DNA from: Amycolatopsis bartoniae
GTDB taxonomy: Bacteria > Actinomycetota > Actinomycetes > Mycobacteriales > Pseudonocardiaceae
Direction: 5' to 3'
NCBI RefSeq assembly: GCF_014191255.1
Contig: NZ_JACHWH010000001.1
Coordinates: 2,232,001-2,296,000, forward strand
Length of the DNA stretch: 64,000 nucleotides
Positions 34,873-44,347 of this stretch are shown one piece after another. A program made the translations under genes and the position numbers. The notes beneath the pieces are model-generated. The model searched no databases. It was not told where the DNA came from and saw only the letters and a list, made by a program, of their open reading frames with translations. How positions within the stretch are numbered: position 1 is the first letter of the stretch; the number at the start of each line of letters is the position of its first letter.

Positions 34873-35973
34873 ATGGGGCGTCCTATGCGCATGAGGCGAC
34901 AGGCGACGTTGGCGTCGCTCGCCGCGGAACTCGGCGTGTCCAGGACCACGGTGTCCAACGCCTACAACCGGCCCGACCAGCTCTCCCCCGAACTCCGCCG
35001 CCGCGTCCTCGAGACCGCGCGGCGGCTCGGCTACCCCGGCCCGGACCCGGTCGCGCGCTCGCTGCGCACGCGCAAGGCGGGCGCGGTCGGGCTGCTGCTC
35101 ACGGAGAACCTGTCGTACGCCTTCCGCGACCCGGCGGCGATCGGCGTGCTCGAAGGGCTCGCCCTCGCCTGCGAGGACGCGGGCGTGGGCCTGCACCTGG
35201 TGCCCGCGAGCCCGGGCCGTGACGACGTGGCGGCCGTGCACCGCGCCGGTGTCGACGGTTTCGTCGTCTACTCCGTGCCCGACGACGACCCGCACCTGGC
35301 CGCCGTGCTGGCCCGGCCGGTGCCCACGGTGATCATCGACCAGCCCCAGGTCGACGGCCTCGACCGCGTCGGCCCCGACGACGCGTCGGCGATCACGAAG
35401 CTCGCCGAGCACCTCGTCGGCCTTGGCCACCGGCAGGTCGGCGTGCTGTGCATGCGGCTCGCCCGCGACCGCAACGACGACTTCGCGTCGCTGGAACGCC
35501 AGCGCACCGCGCACTTCCACGTGCAGCGCACCCGGCTGGAGGCGCTGGCCACGGCGTTCGGCAAGGCCGGGGTGGACTGGGCGACCGTCCCCGTCGTCGA
35601 GCGCTTCGACCACACCGTCGACGAGGGCGCCTCCGCCGCCCGCCAGCTGCTCGGTGCCTACCCCCAGGTGACGGCCCTCATCTGCACCTCCGACATCCTC
35701 GCGCTCGGCGCGCTCGCCGAAGCCGAACGCCGCGGGCTGCGCGTCCCGGCGGACCTGACGGTGACGGGCTTCGACGGCATCGCCGAGGCCGAGCGGCTCG
35801 GGCTCACCACCGTGCACCAGCCGGTGCTGGAAAAGGGCCGCGCGGCGGGAAAGCTGCTGCTCGCGTCGGGTGACCACGTCAACCCGCGGGTCATCACGCT
35901 CGACACCGACCTGAGGATCGGCACCACGTCCGCCCCACCGCGGACGATGGAGGAGCACTGGTTCGGACCGTGA
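34873..35973 (+). CDS. LacI-family transcriptional regulator
   Basis: From the ATG at 34873 the protein has 366 residues: an N-terminal LacI helix-turn-helix (ATLASLAAELGVSRTTVSNAY) and a periplasmic-binding-protein-like effector domain (VGLLLTENLSY, TAFGKAGVDW, FDGIAEAERLGLTTV). The frame runs on upstream but would absorb the palindrome. No sugar transport or catabolic genes are adjacent; znuACB is divergent but probably under Zur. The ligand is unknown. Confidence 0.9.
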   Translation: MGRPMRMRRQATLASLAAELGVSRTTVSNAYNRPDQLSPELRRRVLETARRLGYPGPDPVARSLRTRKAGAVGLLLTENLSYAFRDPAAIGVLEGLALACEDAGVGLHLVPASPGRDDVAAVHRAGVDGFVVYSVPDDDPHLAAVLARPVPTVIIDQPQVDGLDRVGPDDASAITKLAEHLVGLGHRQVGVLCMRLARDRNDDFASLERQRTAHFHVQRTRLEALATAFGKAGVDWATVPVVERFDHTVDEGASAARQLLGAYPQVTALICTSDILALGALAEAERRGLRVPADLTVTGFDGIAEAERLGLTTVHQPVLEKGRAAGKLLLASGDHVNPRVITLDTDLRIGTTSAPPRTMEEHWFGP

Positions 35974-36052
35974 TCCTCGTCCACCCCGATTGCCGGTCGG
36001 CCGTCCGCCAGGTCAAATAGAGCAGGCCGACACCGCTGCCGGGAGGAGAAGG

Positions 36053-36538
36053 ATGACCGCGATCGAGGAGCTGCTCAAGCGCCACCAGGAGCAGGACAGG
36101 GTGACCAGGGAGACCCCTGCCCCGCCCGCACTTCACGTGGTGATCCTCACCTGCATGGACGCGCGCATCAATCCCGCCGAGGTCTTCGGCCTGCAGCACG
36201 GCGAGGCGCACGTCCTGCGCAACGCCGGCGGCGTGGTCACCGACGACGTGATCCGCTCGCTCGCGCTCTCCCAGCACGCGCTCGGCACCACCGAAGTGAT
36301 CGTCATGCAGCACACCTCGTGTGGCGTGTCCACGGTCACCGAAGACGGCTTCAAGGACCAGCTGGAGCAGTCCTGCGGACTGCGGCCGACGTGGTCGGTC
36401 GAGGCGTTCCGCGACGTCACGGACAGCGTGCGCACCTCGGTACAGCGGGTGAAGCGCAGCCCGTACCTGCCGCACACCGACAACGTGCGCGGCTTCGTCT
36501 ACGACATCCAGACCGGGGACCTCACCGAGGTCCAGTAG
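36053..36538 (+). CDS. Beta-carbonic anhydrase, short CanA-type
   Basis: The ATG at 36053 follows GGGAGGAGAAGG. The 161-residue enzyme has zinc ligands C34, H87 and C90, and the Asp-Arg pair in CMDAR. It interconverts CO2 and bicarbonate. Length and blocks such as HVLRNAGGVVTDDVIRSLA fit M. tuberculosis Rv1284 (CanA) better than CanB (Rv3588c), although CanB is the one I recall next to mutY there. It ends nine bases before mutY and is probably co-transcribed. Confidence 0.9.
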   Translation: MTAIEELLKRHQEQDRVTRETPAPPALHVVILTCMDARINPAEVFGLQHGEAHVLRNAGGVVTDDVIRSLALSQHALGTTEVIVMQHTSCGVSTVTEDGFKDQLEQSCGLRPTWSVEAFRDVTDSVRTSVQRVKRSPYLPHTDNVRGFVYDIQTGDLTEVQ

Positions 36539-36547
36539 CTTGTCCGG

Positions 36548-37435
36548 GTGCCCATCGACGCCGAGACCCTGATCGACTGGTTCGACCGCACGGCGCGCGA
36601 CCTGCCGTGGCGGCGGCCCGAGTGCACCGGCTGGGGCGTGCTGGTCAGCGAGATCATGCTGCAGCAGACGCCCGTCGTGCGGGTGCAGCCCATCTGGGAG
36701 GAGTGGCTCGCGCGCTGGCCCGTGCCGTCCGCGCTGGCCGCCGAAAGCCAGGGCGAGGTGCTGCGGGCGTGGGGCAAGCTCGGCTACCCGCGGCGCGCGC
36801 TGCGCCTGCACGCGGCGGCGGCCGTGATCGCCGCCGAGCACGGCGATGTCGTACCGTCCGATGTGGACACACTGCTCGCGCTGCCGGGGATCGGCGCGTA
36901 CACCGCGCGGGCGGTGGCGACGTTCGCGTACGGCAAGCGGGCGCCGGTGGTGGACACGAACGTGCGGCGCGTGGTCGCCCGCGCGGTGCACGGCTCGGGC
37001 GACGCGGGGCCGCCGTCGACCACCCGGGACCTGGCGGACGTCGAGGTGCTGCTGCCCGCCGAAGAGGCGCGGGCCGCGCGGTTCTCCGCCGCGCTGATGG
37101 AGCTGGGCGCGCTCGTGTGCACCGCGCGTGCGCCCAAGTGCGCCGACTGCCCGATCTACGACACGTGCGCGTGGCAGCGTGCCGGGCGCCCGGCGTACGC
37201 GGGACCGGCCAAGGCGGTGCAGAAGTTCGCGGGCACCGACCGGCAGATCCGCGGCCGGCTGCTGGACGTGCTGCGCGGCACGCCCGAGCCGGTGTGGAAG
37301 GACAAGCTGGACGTGGTGTGGCCGCAGGACGCGGGCCGCCGCGACCGCTGCCTGGCGTCCCTGCTCACCGACGGCCTGGTGGAGCAGATTCCCGACGGCC
37401 GCTTCGCCCTCCCCGGCGAGCACTCTGCGAACTAA
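36548..37435 (+). CDS. mutY: A/G-specific adenine glycosylase MutY
   Basis: MutY removes adenine opposite 8-oxoguanine. The 295-residue protein has E35 in SEIMLQQTP, the helix-hairpin-helix LPGIGAYTARA, the catalytic Asp near 136 in VVDTNVRR, and four cysteines C-x6-C-x2-C-x5-C for a 4Fe-4S cluster (CTARAPKCADCPIYDTC). The C-terminal MutT-like domain is short compared with E. coli, as in mycobacteria. GTG start. Its stop overlaps that of the convergent SDR remnant. Confidence 0.95.
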   Translation: MPIDAETLIDWFDRTARDLPWRRPECTGWGVLVSEIMLQQTPVVRVQPIWEEWLARWPVPSALAAESQGEVLRAWGKLGYPRRALRLHAAAAVIAAEHGDVVPSDVDTLLALPGIGAYTARAVATFAYGKRAPVVDTNVRRVVARAVHGSGDAGPPSTTRDLADVEVLLPAEEARAARFSAALMELGALVCTARAPKCADCPIYDTCAWQRAGRPAYAGPAKAVQKFAGTDRQIRGRLLDVLRGTPEPVWKDKLDVVWPQDAGRRDRCLASLLTDGLVEQIPDGRFALPGEHSAN

Positions 37436-38061
37436 CCCTCCCGGAGCACGGATTCGGTGAGGCGCCGGGCCGCGGCGGCCAGTTCAGGCGTGAGCGGAGC
37501 GGTCAGCGCGTCGGCGGGTGCGAGGTCGGGGCCGAAGACCGTGCCGGTTTCGAGACCCGGAGCGGTCGCGGCGTGGACGATCGAGCCGATGGCCTCCCGC
37601 ACGGGTCGTTGCACCCCCTGCCGCACGGCGTCCCAGTGCGGACGCAGCGGCGGGGGCAGGATCTCCGGCTCCATCTCCGCGGCATTGGGTGTCGCGGCGG
37701 CGCCGGGATCCGCGGCGAACACCGAGATCCCCGTGTCCCGCAGGCGCTCGGCCAGTTCGAGCACGGCGGCCAGGTGCGCCAGTTTGGCCCGGCCCGAAAC
37801 CGCCATCCCGCCCACGTTGTTGACCAGCAGCCGCAACGGTCCCTGCGCCGCGAGCCGGGCACCGAGCGTCCGGACCTCCTCCAGCGACGACAGGTCCGCC
37901 CGCACGAACAAGGCGTCCGCGCCGATGCTCTCGGCGGCTTCCGCGCCGCGCCGCTCGTCGCGTCCGACCACGGTCACCGCATACCCCCGTCGCGCCAGCT
38001 CCCGCGCGACTTCCAAACCGATGCCGCCAGTGCCCGCGGTGACGACAGCCCTGTCCTTCAT
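37432..38061 (-). pseudogene. SDR-family oxidoreductase with an internal deletion
   Basis: The 209-codon frame begins with a normal Rossmann start (VVTAGTGGIGLEVAREL) and reaches NNVGGM at 81-86. It then passes at once to SGRAKLAH at 89-96, which corresponds to the SKLAN stretch following the catalytic Tyr in retinol-dehydrogenase-like SDRs. Some 60-70 residues with the Ser and probably the Tyr are missing, yet the frame is kept. It should be inactive. The divergent LysR gene beside it is broken too, suggesting a decayed regulator-target pair. Confidence 0.75.
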
Positions 38062-38181
38062 GCACGTCCTCGATCTCCGGTGGCCGGCTCGTCCGGCCCT
38101 CGGGGACCAGCTCACCGGCGCGGCCGGAAAAGGACAAAGGCCCTGCGGGCATCGTGCGGTGCCGCCACGGCATGGCAGGTC

Positions 38182-38932
38182 ATGGCGGTCGCCGAGGAGC
38201 GCAACTTCACCCGCGCCGCGGCCCGGCTCGGCATGACCCAGCCCGCGTTGTCCCGCGCCATCCGGTTCCTCGAAGACTCCATCGGTGTGGCGTTGTTCGT
38301 GTCTCGGCGGTGAAGCGCCGCATCTGCGGATTTCGTCGCTGGGCTGCGAGGCCGACCGGCTCCAGCTGCTGGTGAGCTCCTACAACGAAGATCACCCGGA
38401 TCAGGTGCCTGCCAAGGGGGTCTTCGCCGACCGGCGGGAACAGGTCGGCGACATACACAGCGGCTCGGTCGACGTCACGTTGCTGCGGACGCCGTTCGAC
38501 AACCGCGGGCTGGACAGCGATCGCCTGTGGACGGACGACTACGTGGCGCTGCTGGGAGGAGGGCACCGGCTGGCCGGACGCACCGTCGTCGAGCGGGAGG
38601 AGCTCGCCGGGGAGGTGCATCCGGTCTGGTCGGTCGGGCCGACGGCCCCGGTTCCCGGCGCGCGCTGGACCGGTCCCGACACCTCGTTGCTGGACTGGAA
38701 GCCCGGTCCGGTGGTGCACGACACCGGCCAGTACCTCAGTGCCATCAGGCTGGGGGAGGCGATCGGGCTGGCCCCGCGGACGGTGGTGTCCGCGGCCTCT
38801 CCCGAGGGCATCAACGTGGTTCCGGTCGTGGGGCTCCCGCCGAGCGAGCTCCACGTGGCGTGGCTCGCGACGGCGACCTCCCCCGACCTCGCCCGGTTCG
38901 TCCGGCACGCCGGGCAGCTGGCGGACCACTAG
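38182..38932 (+). pseudogene. Broken LysR-family transcriptional regulator
   Basis: The first frame encodes only the LysR helix-turn-helix (VAEERNFTRAAARLGMTQPA to GVALFVSRR) and stops at 38313. The second frame, about 38330-38932, encodes the effector-binding domain (from RLQLLVSSYNEDHP to RHAGQL). About 60 residues of the linker region are missing between them. A deletion with frameshift explains this. A complete LysR would have about 300 residues. It is divergent from the deleted SDR gene, a typical LysR-target arrangement. Confidence 0.8.
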
Positions 38933-39674
38933 CGACCCAGCACCTCCGACAGGAACGCCTCCACGGCACCGCGGTACTCCTCCGGCGCGTCGTCGTGCAC
39001 CACGTGGCCCGCGCCCTCGACCACGACGTGCCTTCCCCGCGGCACGCGGGCGGCCAGCTCGGCCTGCTGTCCGGCGGGCATCGCCGTGTCGCCCGCCTCG
39101 ACCACCAGCAACGGGCACTTCACACCGTCCACAAAGGACCAGTACTCCCGGCGGCCCCACTCGGCCGCGATCTCGTACAGGTCCTCCAGATCGGCCATCA
39201 GGTGGTAGCCGTCCGCGCGCTCGACCACGCACTCGGCGAAGTAGTTCCCGGTGCTGCCGAAGAACTTCCGCACATGCGCGAGCGACTGGAACGGCACCGG
39301 CCACGAGTCGAAGTACCCGCGCCAGGTGTCCACGGTGCGGCCGCGCTGGTCCGGCGCCATGTCCTCGACCACCACGGCACGCACGAGCTCCGGATGCGTC
39401 GCGGCCGTCGCCCACGCGTGCAGGCCGCCCATCGAGTGTCCGATCAGCACGGCCGGTTCGTCGAAGGTGCGCAGCAGGGCAGCGATGTCCTCGACGAACT
39501 GCTCGGTGGTCCACGGCCCGGTGCGCTCGGCGCGACCGTGGCCGCGGGCATCGAGCCCCACGACGTGCCCGTAGGGCAGCAGCCACTGGGCGACCTCCCA
39601 CCACGTCCTGGCGCGCCCCATCAACCCGTGCAGCAGCACGATCGGCTGCCCCCGCCCGCCGAAGTCCACGGTGC

Positions 39675-39678
<4 letters not shown>
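38929..39678 (-). CDS. Alpha/beta-hydrolase (Rv3591c-like)
   Basis: The 249-residue protein has the lipid/ester hydrolase layout: oxyanion region VLLHGLMG, nucleophile GHSMGG, an acid in VVEAGDTAMP and the catalytic His in EGAGHVVHDD. Place and size match M. tuberculosis Rv3591c between mutY and mhuD. It overlaps the AAA ATPase gene by four bases, so both share a transcript. The substrate is unknown. Confidence 0.88.
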
Positions 39679-41069
<1,391 letters not shown>

Positions 41070-41102
41070 CTGCCCAGGGTGCCACGAAGTAGGGTGGGGC
41101 TC

Positions 41103-41402
41103 ATGGCAGTCGTGAAGATCAATGCGATCGAGGTGCCCGAGGGCGCCGGCCCGGAACTCGAGAAGCGCTTCGCCGCCCGGAAGCACGCCGTGGACTCGCA
41201 GCCCGGCTTCCTCGGCTTCGAGCTGCTGCGCCCGGTCTCCGGCGAGAACCGCTACTTCGTCTACACCAAGTGGGAGACGGAGGAGCACTTCAAGGCGTGG
41301 GCCGAGGGCCCGTCGCGCGAGGCGCACTCCGGTGAGCGGGCCAAGCCCGTGGCCAGCGGGGCCAACCTGCTGGAGTTCGAGGTCGTCGACCTCGACGGGT
41401 GA
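41103..41402 (+). CDS. mhuD: Heme-degrading monooxygenase MhuD (IsdG/ABM family)
   Basis: The 99-residue protein is strongly similar to M. tuberculosis MhuD (Rv3592), and the key residues fall at the same numbers: Asn7 in VKINAIEV, Trp66 in FKAWAEGP and His75 in SREAHSG, the haem ligand. MhuD opens haem to release iron without carbon monoxide. The surrounding gene order also agrees. The final bases overlap the GTG of a sirtuin gene, so the two are translationally coupled. Confidence 0.93.
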   Translation: MAVVKINAIEVPEGAGPELEKRFAARKHAVDSQPGFLGFELLRPVSGENRYFVYTKWETEEHFKAWAEGPSREAHSGERAKPVASGANLLEFEVVDLDG

Positions 41403-42220
41403 GCGGGGCGCTGGAATCGGCGGCCCGGTTGATCGAAGCCGCCGACGCCCTGCTGGTGTGCGCCGGCGCGGGCATGGGCGTCGACTCCGGCCTGCCCGAC
41501 TTCCGCGGCGACGAGGGGTTCTGGCGCGCCTACCCGCCCTACGAGCGGCTCGGCCTGCGCTTCGCGGAGCTGGCCGACCCACGCCACTTCGCCGATGACC
41601 CGTCGCTCGCCTGGGGTTTCTACGGGCACCGGCTGGAGCTGTACCGCGCGACGGTGCCGCACGAGGGCTTCGCCCTGCTGCGCAAGTGGGGCGAGGCCAA
41701 GCCCGGCGGTGCCGCCGTGTTCACGTCCAATGTAGACGGTCAGTTCCAGAAGGCGGGCTTCGCGCTCGTCGCCGAGGTGCACGGCTCGATCCACCACCTG
41801 CAGTGCACCGTGCCCTGCGGCCCGGACATCTGGGCCGCCACCGATGTCCACCCGCAGGTCGACGAGAAGACCATGCGAGCCGCCGAACCGCTGCCGGAAT
41901 GCCGGAACTGCGGTCAGCTCGCCCGCCCGAACATCCTCATGTTCGGCGACTTCGACTGGCTCTCCGCCCGCAGCGACGAACAGCTGCGCGCGGTCAACGA
42001 CTGGCGGCGGGCGCACCCGAACCTCGTGGTGGTGGAACTGGGCGCGGGCAGCGCGGTGCCCACCGTCCGCCGCTACTCCGAGCTCGCCAGCGCCGCCACC
42101 GGCGCGCTTGTCCGCATCAACCCTCGGGAACCGGCCGTCCGGCACGGGCGCGGCGTGTCCCTGCCCCACGGCGCGCTGGACACGCTCACCGCGCTCGACG
42201 AGCTGCTCACGGGAGGGTGA
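41399..42220 (+). CDS. Sir2-family NAD-dependent protein deacylase (sirtuin)
   Basis: A GTG overlaps the mhuD stop (GTGA). Of 273 residues, the NAD site reads GAGMGVDSGLPDFRG, followed by TSNVDGQFQKAG, the catalytic His in VHGSIHHLQC, and zinc cysteines CTVPC and CRNC. The GMGVDSG and the Gln in place of the usual His of LHxxAG mark it as a divergent sirtuin group. It should remove acyl groups from lysines with NAD. Coupling to a haem oxygenase hints at iron- or redox-linked control; this is inferred. Confidence 0.88.
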   Translation: MSGALESAARLIEAADALLVCAGAGMGVDSGLPDFRGDEGFWRAYPPYERLGLRFAELADPRHFADDPSLAWGFYGHRLELYRATVPHEGFALLRKWGEAKPGGAAVFTSNVDGQFQKAGFALVAEVHGSIHHLQCTVPCGPDIWAATDVHPQVDEKTMRAAEPLPECRNCGQLARPNILMFGDFDWLSARSDEQLRAVNDWRRAHPNLVVVELGAGSAVPTVRRYSELASAATGALVRINPREPAVRHGRGVSLPHGALDTLTALDELLTGG

Positions 42221-43193
42221 GCTCGGCCAGCACCGCGTGGTGGTCGGAGTCCGGCACGTCGAGCACCCGGTAGGAGTCCACCGCGACCCGCGGGTCGACG
42301 AGGACGTGGTCGATCGTCACCGGCGGCGGGAAGAACGACGACGGCCAGGTGGACGTGAAGCCCGAGCCCGTGGTGAGCCCCGCGTCGGTGTACCCCGTGC
42401 CGAGCACCTTCCGGAACGCCGCGTGGTCGACGGTGGAGTTGAAGTCGCCCGCGAGCACCCGCACCGCGCCGTGCTGGTCCGGCTTCGGCAGCCCGGCCAG
42501 CTCCTTCTTCCACTCGTCCGCGTCGGTCGTCGGCGGGATCGGGTGCACCGCGACGACCTCGACCGGCGTGCCGTGCACGTCGACGCGGGCGCTCGGCTGC
42601 TTCATGCGTGACGGCCCCGCCAGTGACAGCTCCGTCAGCGGGTAGCGCGACGCGATGCCGGAGCCCGCTCCCCCGGAAACGGGCTTGAACACCCGGTACG
42701 GCAGCAGCTCGAACAGGCCCGCCTGCTCGAACTCGGTGACCTCGCGCGGCGTCAGCTCCAGCAGGTTCAGCACGTCCACCTGGTTCTCCCGGACCAGCCG
42801 CACGATCGACTGCACGTCGGCGCGGCCCAGGTACTGGTTCGACGACATCACCCGCAGCTTCGCGCCGTGCGCGGCGGGCTGCGCGGAGGCGAACGTGCGG
42901 GGCAGCAGCATCCCGACCAGCGCGAGCGCGACCACCAGCACGATCCCGCCGATCCACCAGTGCCGCAACGCGAGCGACACCCCGCCCAGCACCAGACCGG
43001 CGGCCGTGACGTACGGGGTCAGCGCGATCAGGGCCGCGGTGACCTTGTTGCCGTCGAAGCCGAGCAGCCGCATCACGGCGATCTCGAGGAAGCCGAGCGC
43101 CAGCACAGCGAGCACGATCACGCGGAGATTGTTGCTCCGCGAGCTGGTCGCGGGCTGGGCGGTGGCTGTGCCGGGGCTGTCAGCGAGGTGCAC
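42207..43193 (-). CDS. Membrane-anchored endonuclease/exonuclease/phosphatase-family protein
   Basis: The first 110 residues hold three hydrophobic segments, the next 215 an EEP catalytic domain outside the membrane: MSSNQYLG, LLELTP, LAGDFNST, TIDHVLVD and the terminal SDHHAVLAEL with the essential His. Members cleave phosphodiesters in nucleic acids or lipids. The 3' end overlaps the sirtuin 3' end by 14 bases. A TGTCAG palindrome lies between its start and the ABC exporter. Confidence 0.88.
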   Translation of the reverse strand: MHLADSPGTATAQPATSSRSNNLRVIVLAVLALGFLEIAVMRLLGFDGNKVTAALIALTPYVTAAGLVLGGVSLALRHWWIGGIVLVVALALVGMLLPRTFASAQPAAHGAKLRVMSSNQYLGRADVQSIVRLVRENQVDVLNLLELTPREVTEFEQAGLFELLPYRVFKPVSGGAGSGIASRYPLTELSLAGPSRMKQPSARVDVHGTPVEVVAVHPIPPTTDADEWKKELAGLPKPDQHGAVRVLAGDFNSTVDHAAFRKVLGTGYTDAGLTTGSGFTSTWPSSFFPPPVTIDHVLVDPRVAVDSYRVLDVPDSDHHAVLAELTLP

Positions 43194-43227
43194 AAGATCA
43201 GTTGTACGCGACGCCCTGCCAAGGCCG

Positions 43228-43242
43228 TGTCAGGTGCTGACA
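43228..43242. promoter_or_regulatory. Palindrome TGTCAG-GTG-CTGACA between divergent genes
   Basis: A perfect 6-3-6 inverted repeat lies 35 bases before the EEP-protein start and 69 before the ABC ATPase start. Further TGTCAGCG half sites lie close by (near 43177 and 43260). It has the shape of a repressor operator for one or both genes. The cognate regulator is not adjacent. Confidence 0.5.
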
Positions 43243-43310
43243 GCGCGCTGTGCGCGGCCTGTCAGCGCGGCCGGGCAGGTTGTCCCCGTGCGACTACAAG
43301 GGAGGAACTC

Positions 43311-44261
43311 ATGTCGCTGGCGATCCAGGCGGAAGGCCTGGTCAAACGCTTCGGGGAGACGGTCGCGCTGAACGGTGTCGACCTGCAGGTCCCCACGGGC
43401 AAGGTGGTCGGCGTGCTCGGCCCGAACGGGGCGGGCAAGACCACGGCCGTCCGGATACTGGCCACGCTGCTGCTCCCCGACGGCGGGCACGCCACCGTCG
43501 GCGGGTACGACGTGGTGAAGGAGCCGGTGCGGGTGCGCTCGCTAATCGGCCTGACCGGGCAGTACGCGTCGGTGGACGAGGACCTGTCGGGCACCGAGAA
43601 CCTGGTGCTCATCGGCCGGTTGCTGGGCCTGTCCCGGCCGGACTCGAAGGCCAGGGCGGCCGAGCTGCTGGAGCAGTTCGAGCTGACTGACGCCGCGGGC
43701 CGCGCGGCGAAGACCTACTCCGGTGGGATGCGGCGGCGCCTCGACCTGGCGGCGAGCCTCGTCGGGCGGCCGCAGGTGCTCTACCTCGACGAGCCGACCA
43801 CCGGGCTCGACCCGCACGCGCGCAACGAGGTGTGGGGCGTGGTCCGGCGGCTCGTCGCGGACGGCGCGACGGTGCTGCTGACCACGCAGTACCTCGACGA
43901 GGCCGACCAGCTCGCCGACTCGATCACGGTCGTCGACCACGGCCGCGTCGTCGCCGACGGGCGGCCGGACGAGCTCAAGCGGCGCGTCGGCGGGCAGACC
44001 ATGCTGGTGCGCCCGACGTCGCTCGCGGACCTGGACACCGTGTCCCGGATCCTGGCGGACCTCACCGGTGTCGACCCGCTGCGCGACGACGACACGGGCC
44101 TGCTCAGCGCACCCGTGTCCGACCCCGTTCTGCTGTCCACTTTGGTCAGGAAGCTCGACGACGCCGGCATCGTCGCCGACGAGGTGGCGTTGCGGCTGCC
44201 GAGCCTCGACGAGGTCTTCCTGGCGCTGACCGGAAAACCCGCTGAGGAGGTGGTCTCATGA
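43311..44261 (+). CDS. ABC exporter ATP-binding protein (DrrA-like)
   Basis: The ATG at 43311 follows GGAGGAACTC. The 316-residue protein has Walker A GPNGAGKTT at 37-45, signature YSGGMRRRL, Walker B VLYLDEPTTGLD, and the C-terminal DrrA-type extension ending with LPSLDEVFLALTGKPAEE. It pairs with the ABC-2 permease downstream. DrrAB-type systems export antibiotics or other hydrophobic molecules. Its stop overlaps a 29-codon ORF that spans to the permease. Confidence 0.93.
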   Translation: MSLAIQAEGLVKRFGETVALNGVDLQVPTGKVVGVLGPNGAGKTTAVRILATLLLPDGGHATVGGYDVVKEPVRVRSLIGLTGQYASVDEDLSGTENLVLIGRLLGLSRPDSKARAAELLEQFELTDAAGRAAKTYSGGMRRRLDLAASLVGRPQVLYLDEPTTGLDPHARNEVWGVVRRLVADGATVLLTTQYLDEADQLADSITVVDHGRVVADGRPDELKRRVGGQTMLVRPTSLADLDTVSRILADLTGVDPLRDDDTGLLSAPVSDPVLLSTLVRKLDDAGIVADEVALRLPSLDEVFLALTGKPAEEVVS

Positions 44262-44347
44262 GGACTGCTTGCAGGTCCGAATCATCAGACGCCATGCTCG
44301 CCAATAACACAGCCGCGGCTTGCCGCGTCCGACAGGAGGCGGCATGA
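44258..44347 (+). CDS. 29-aa micro-ORF bridging the ABC ATPase and permease genes
   Basis: The ATG at 44258 overlaps the upstream TGA (ATGA) and has GAGGAGG seven bases before it. The TGA at 44345-44347 overlaps the ATG of the permease. Thus an 82-base gap is fully spanned by a frame with its own good ribosome site. The peptide is unremarkable (starts MRTACRSESSDAM). It probably serves to couple translation of the two subunits; translation is not proven. Confidence 0.5.
   Translation: MRTACRSESSDAMLANNTAAACRVRQEAA

Noticed and set aside
38182-38313. A genuine 43-residue HTH protein
   Set aside because: The sequence is the LysR N-terminus, and the matching effector domain follows in another frame, so it is a broken gene.
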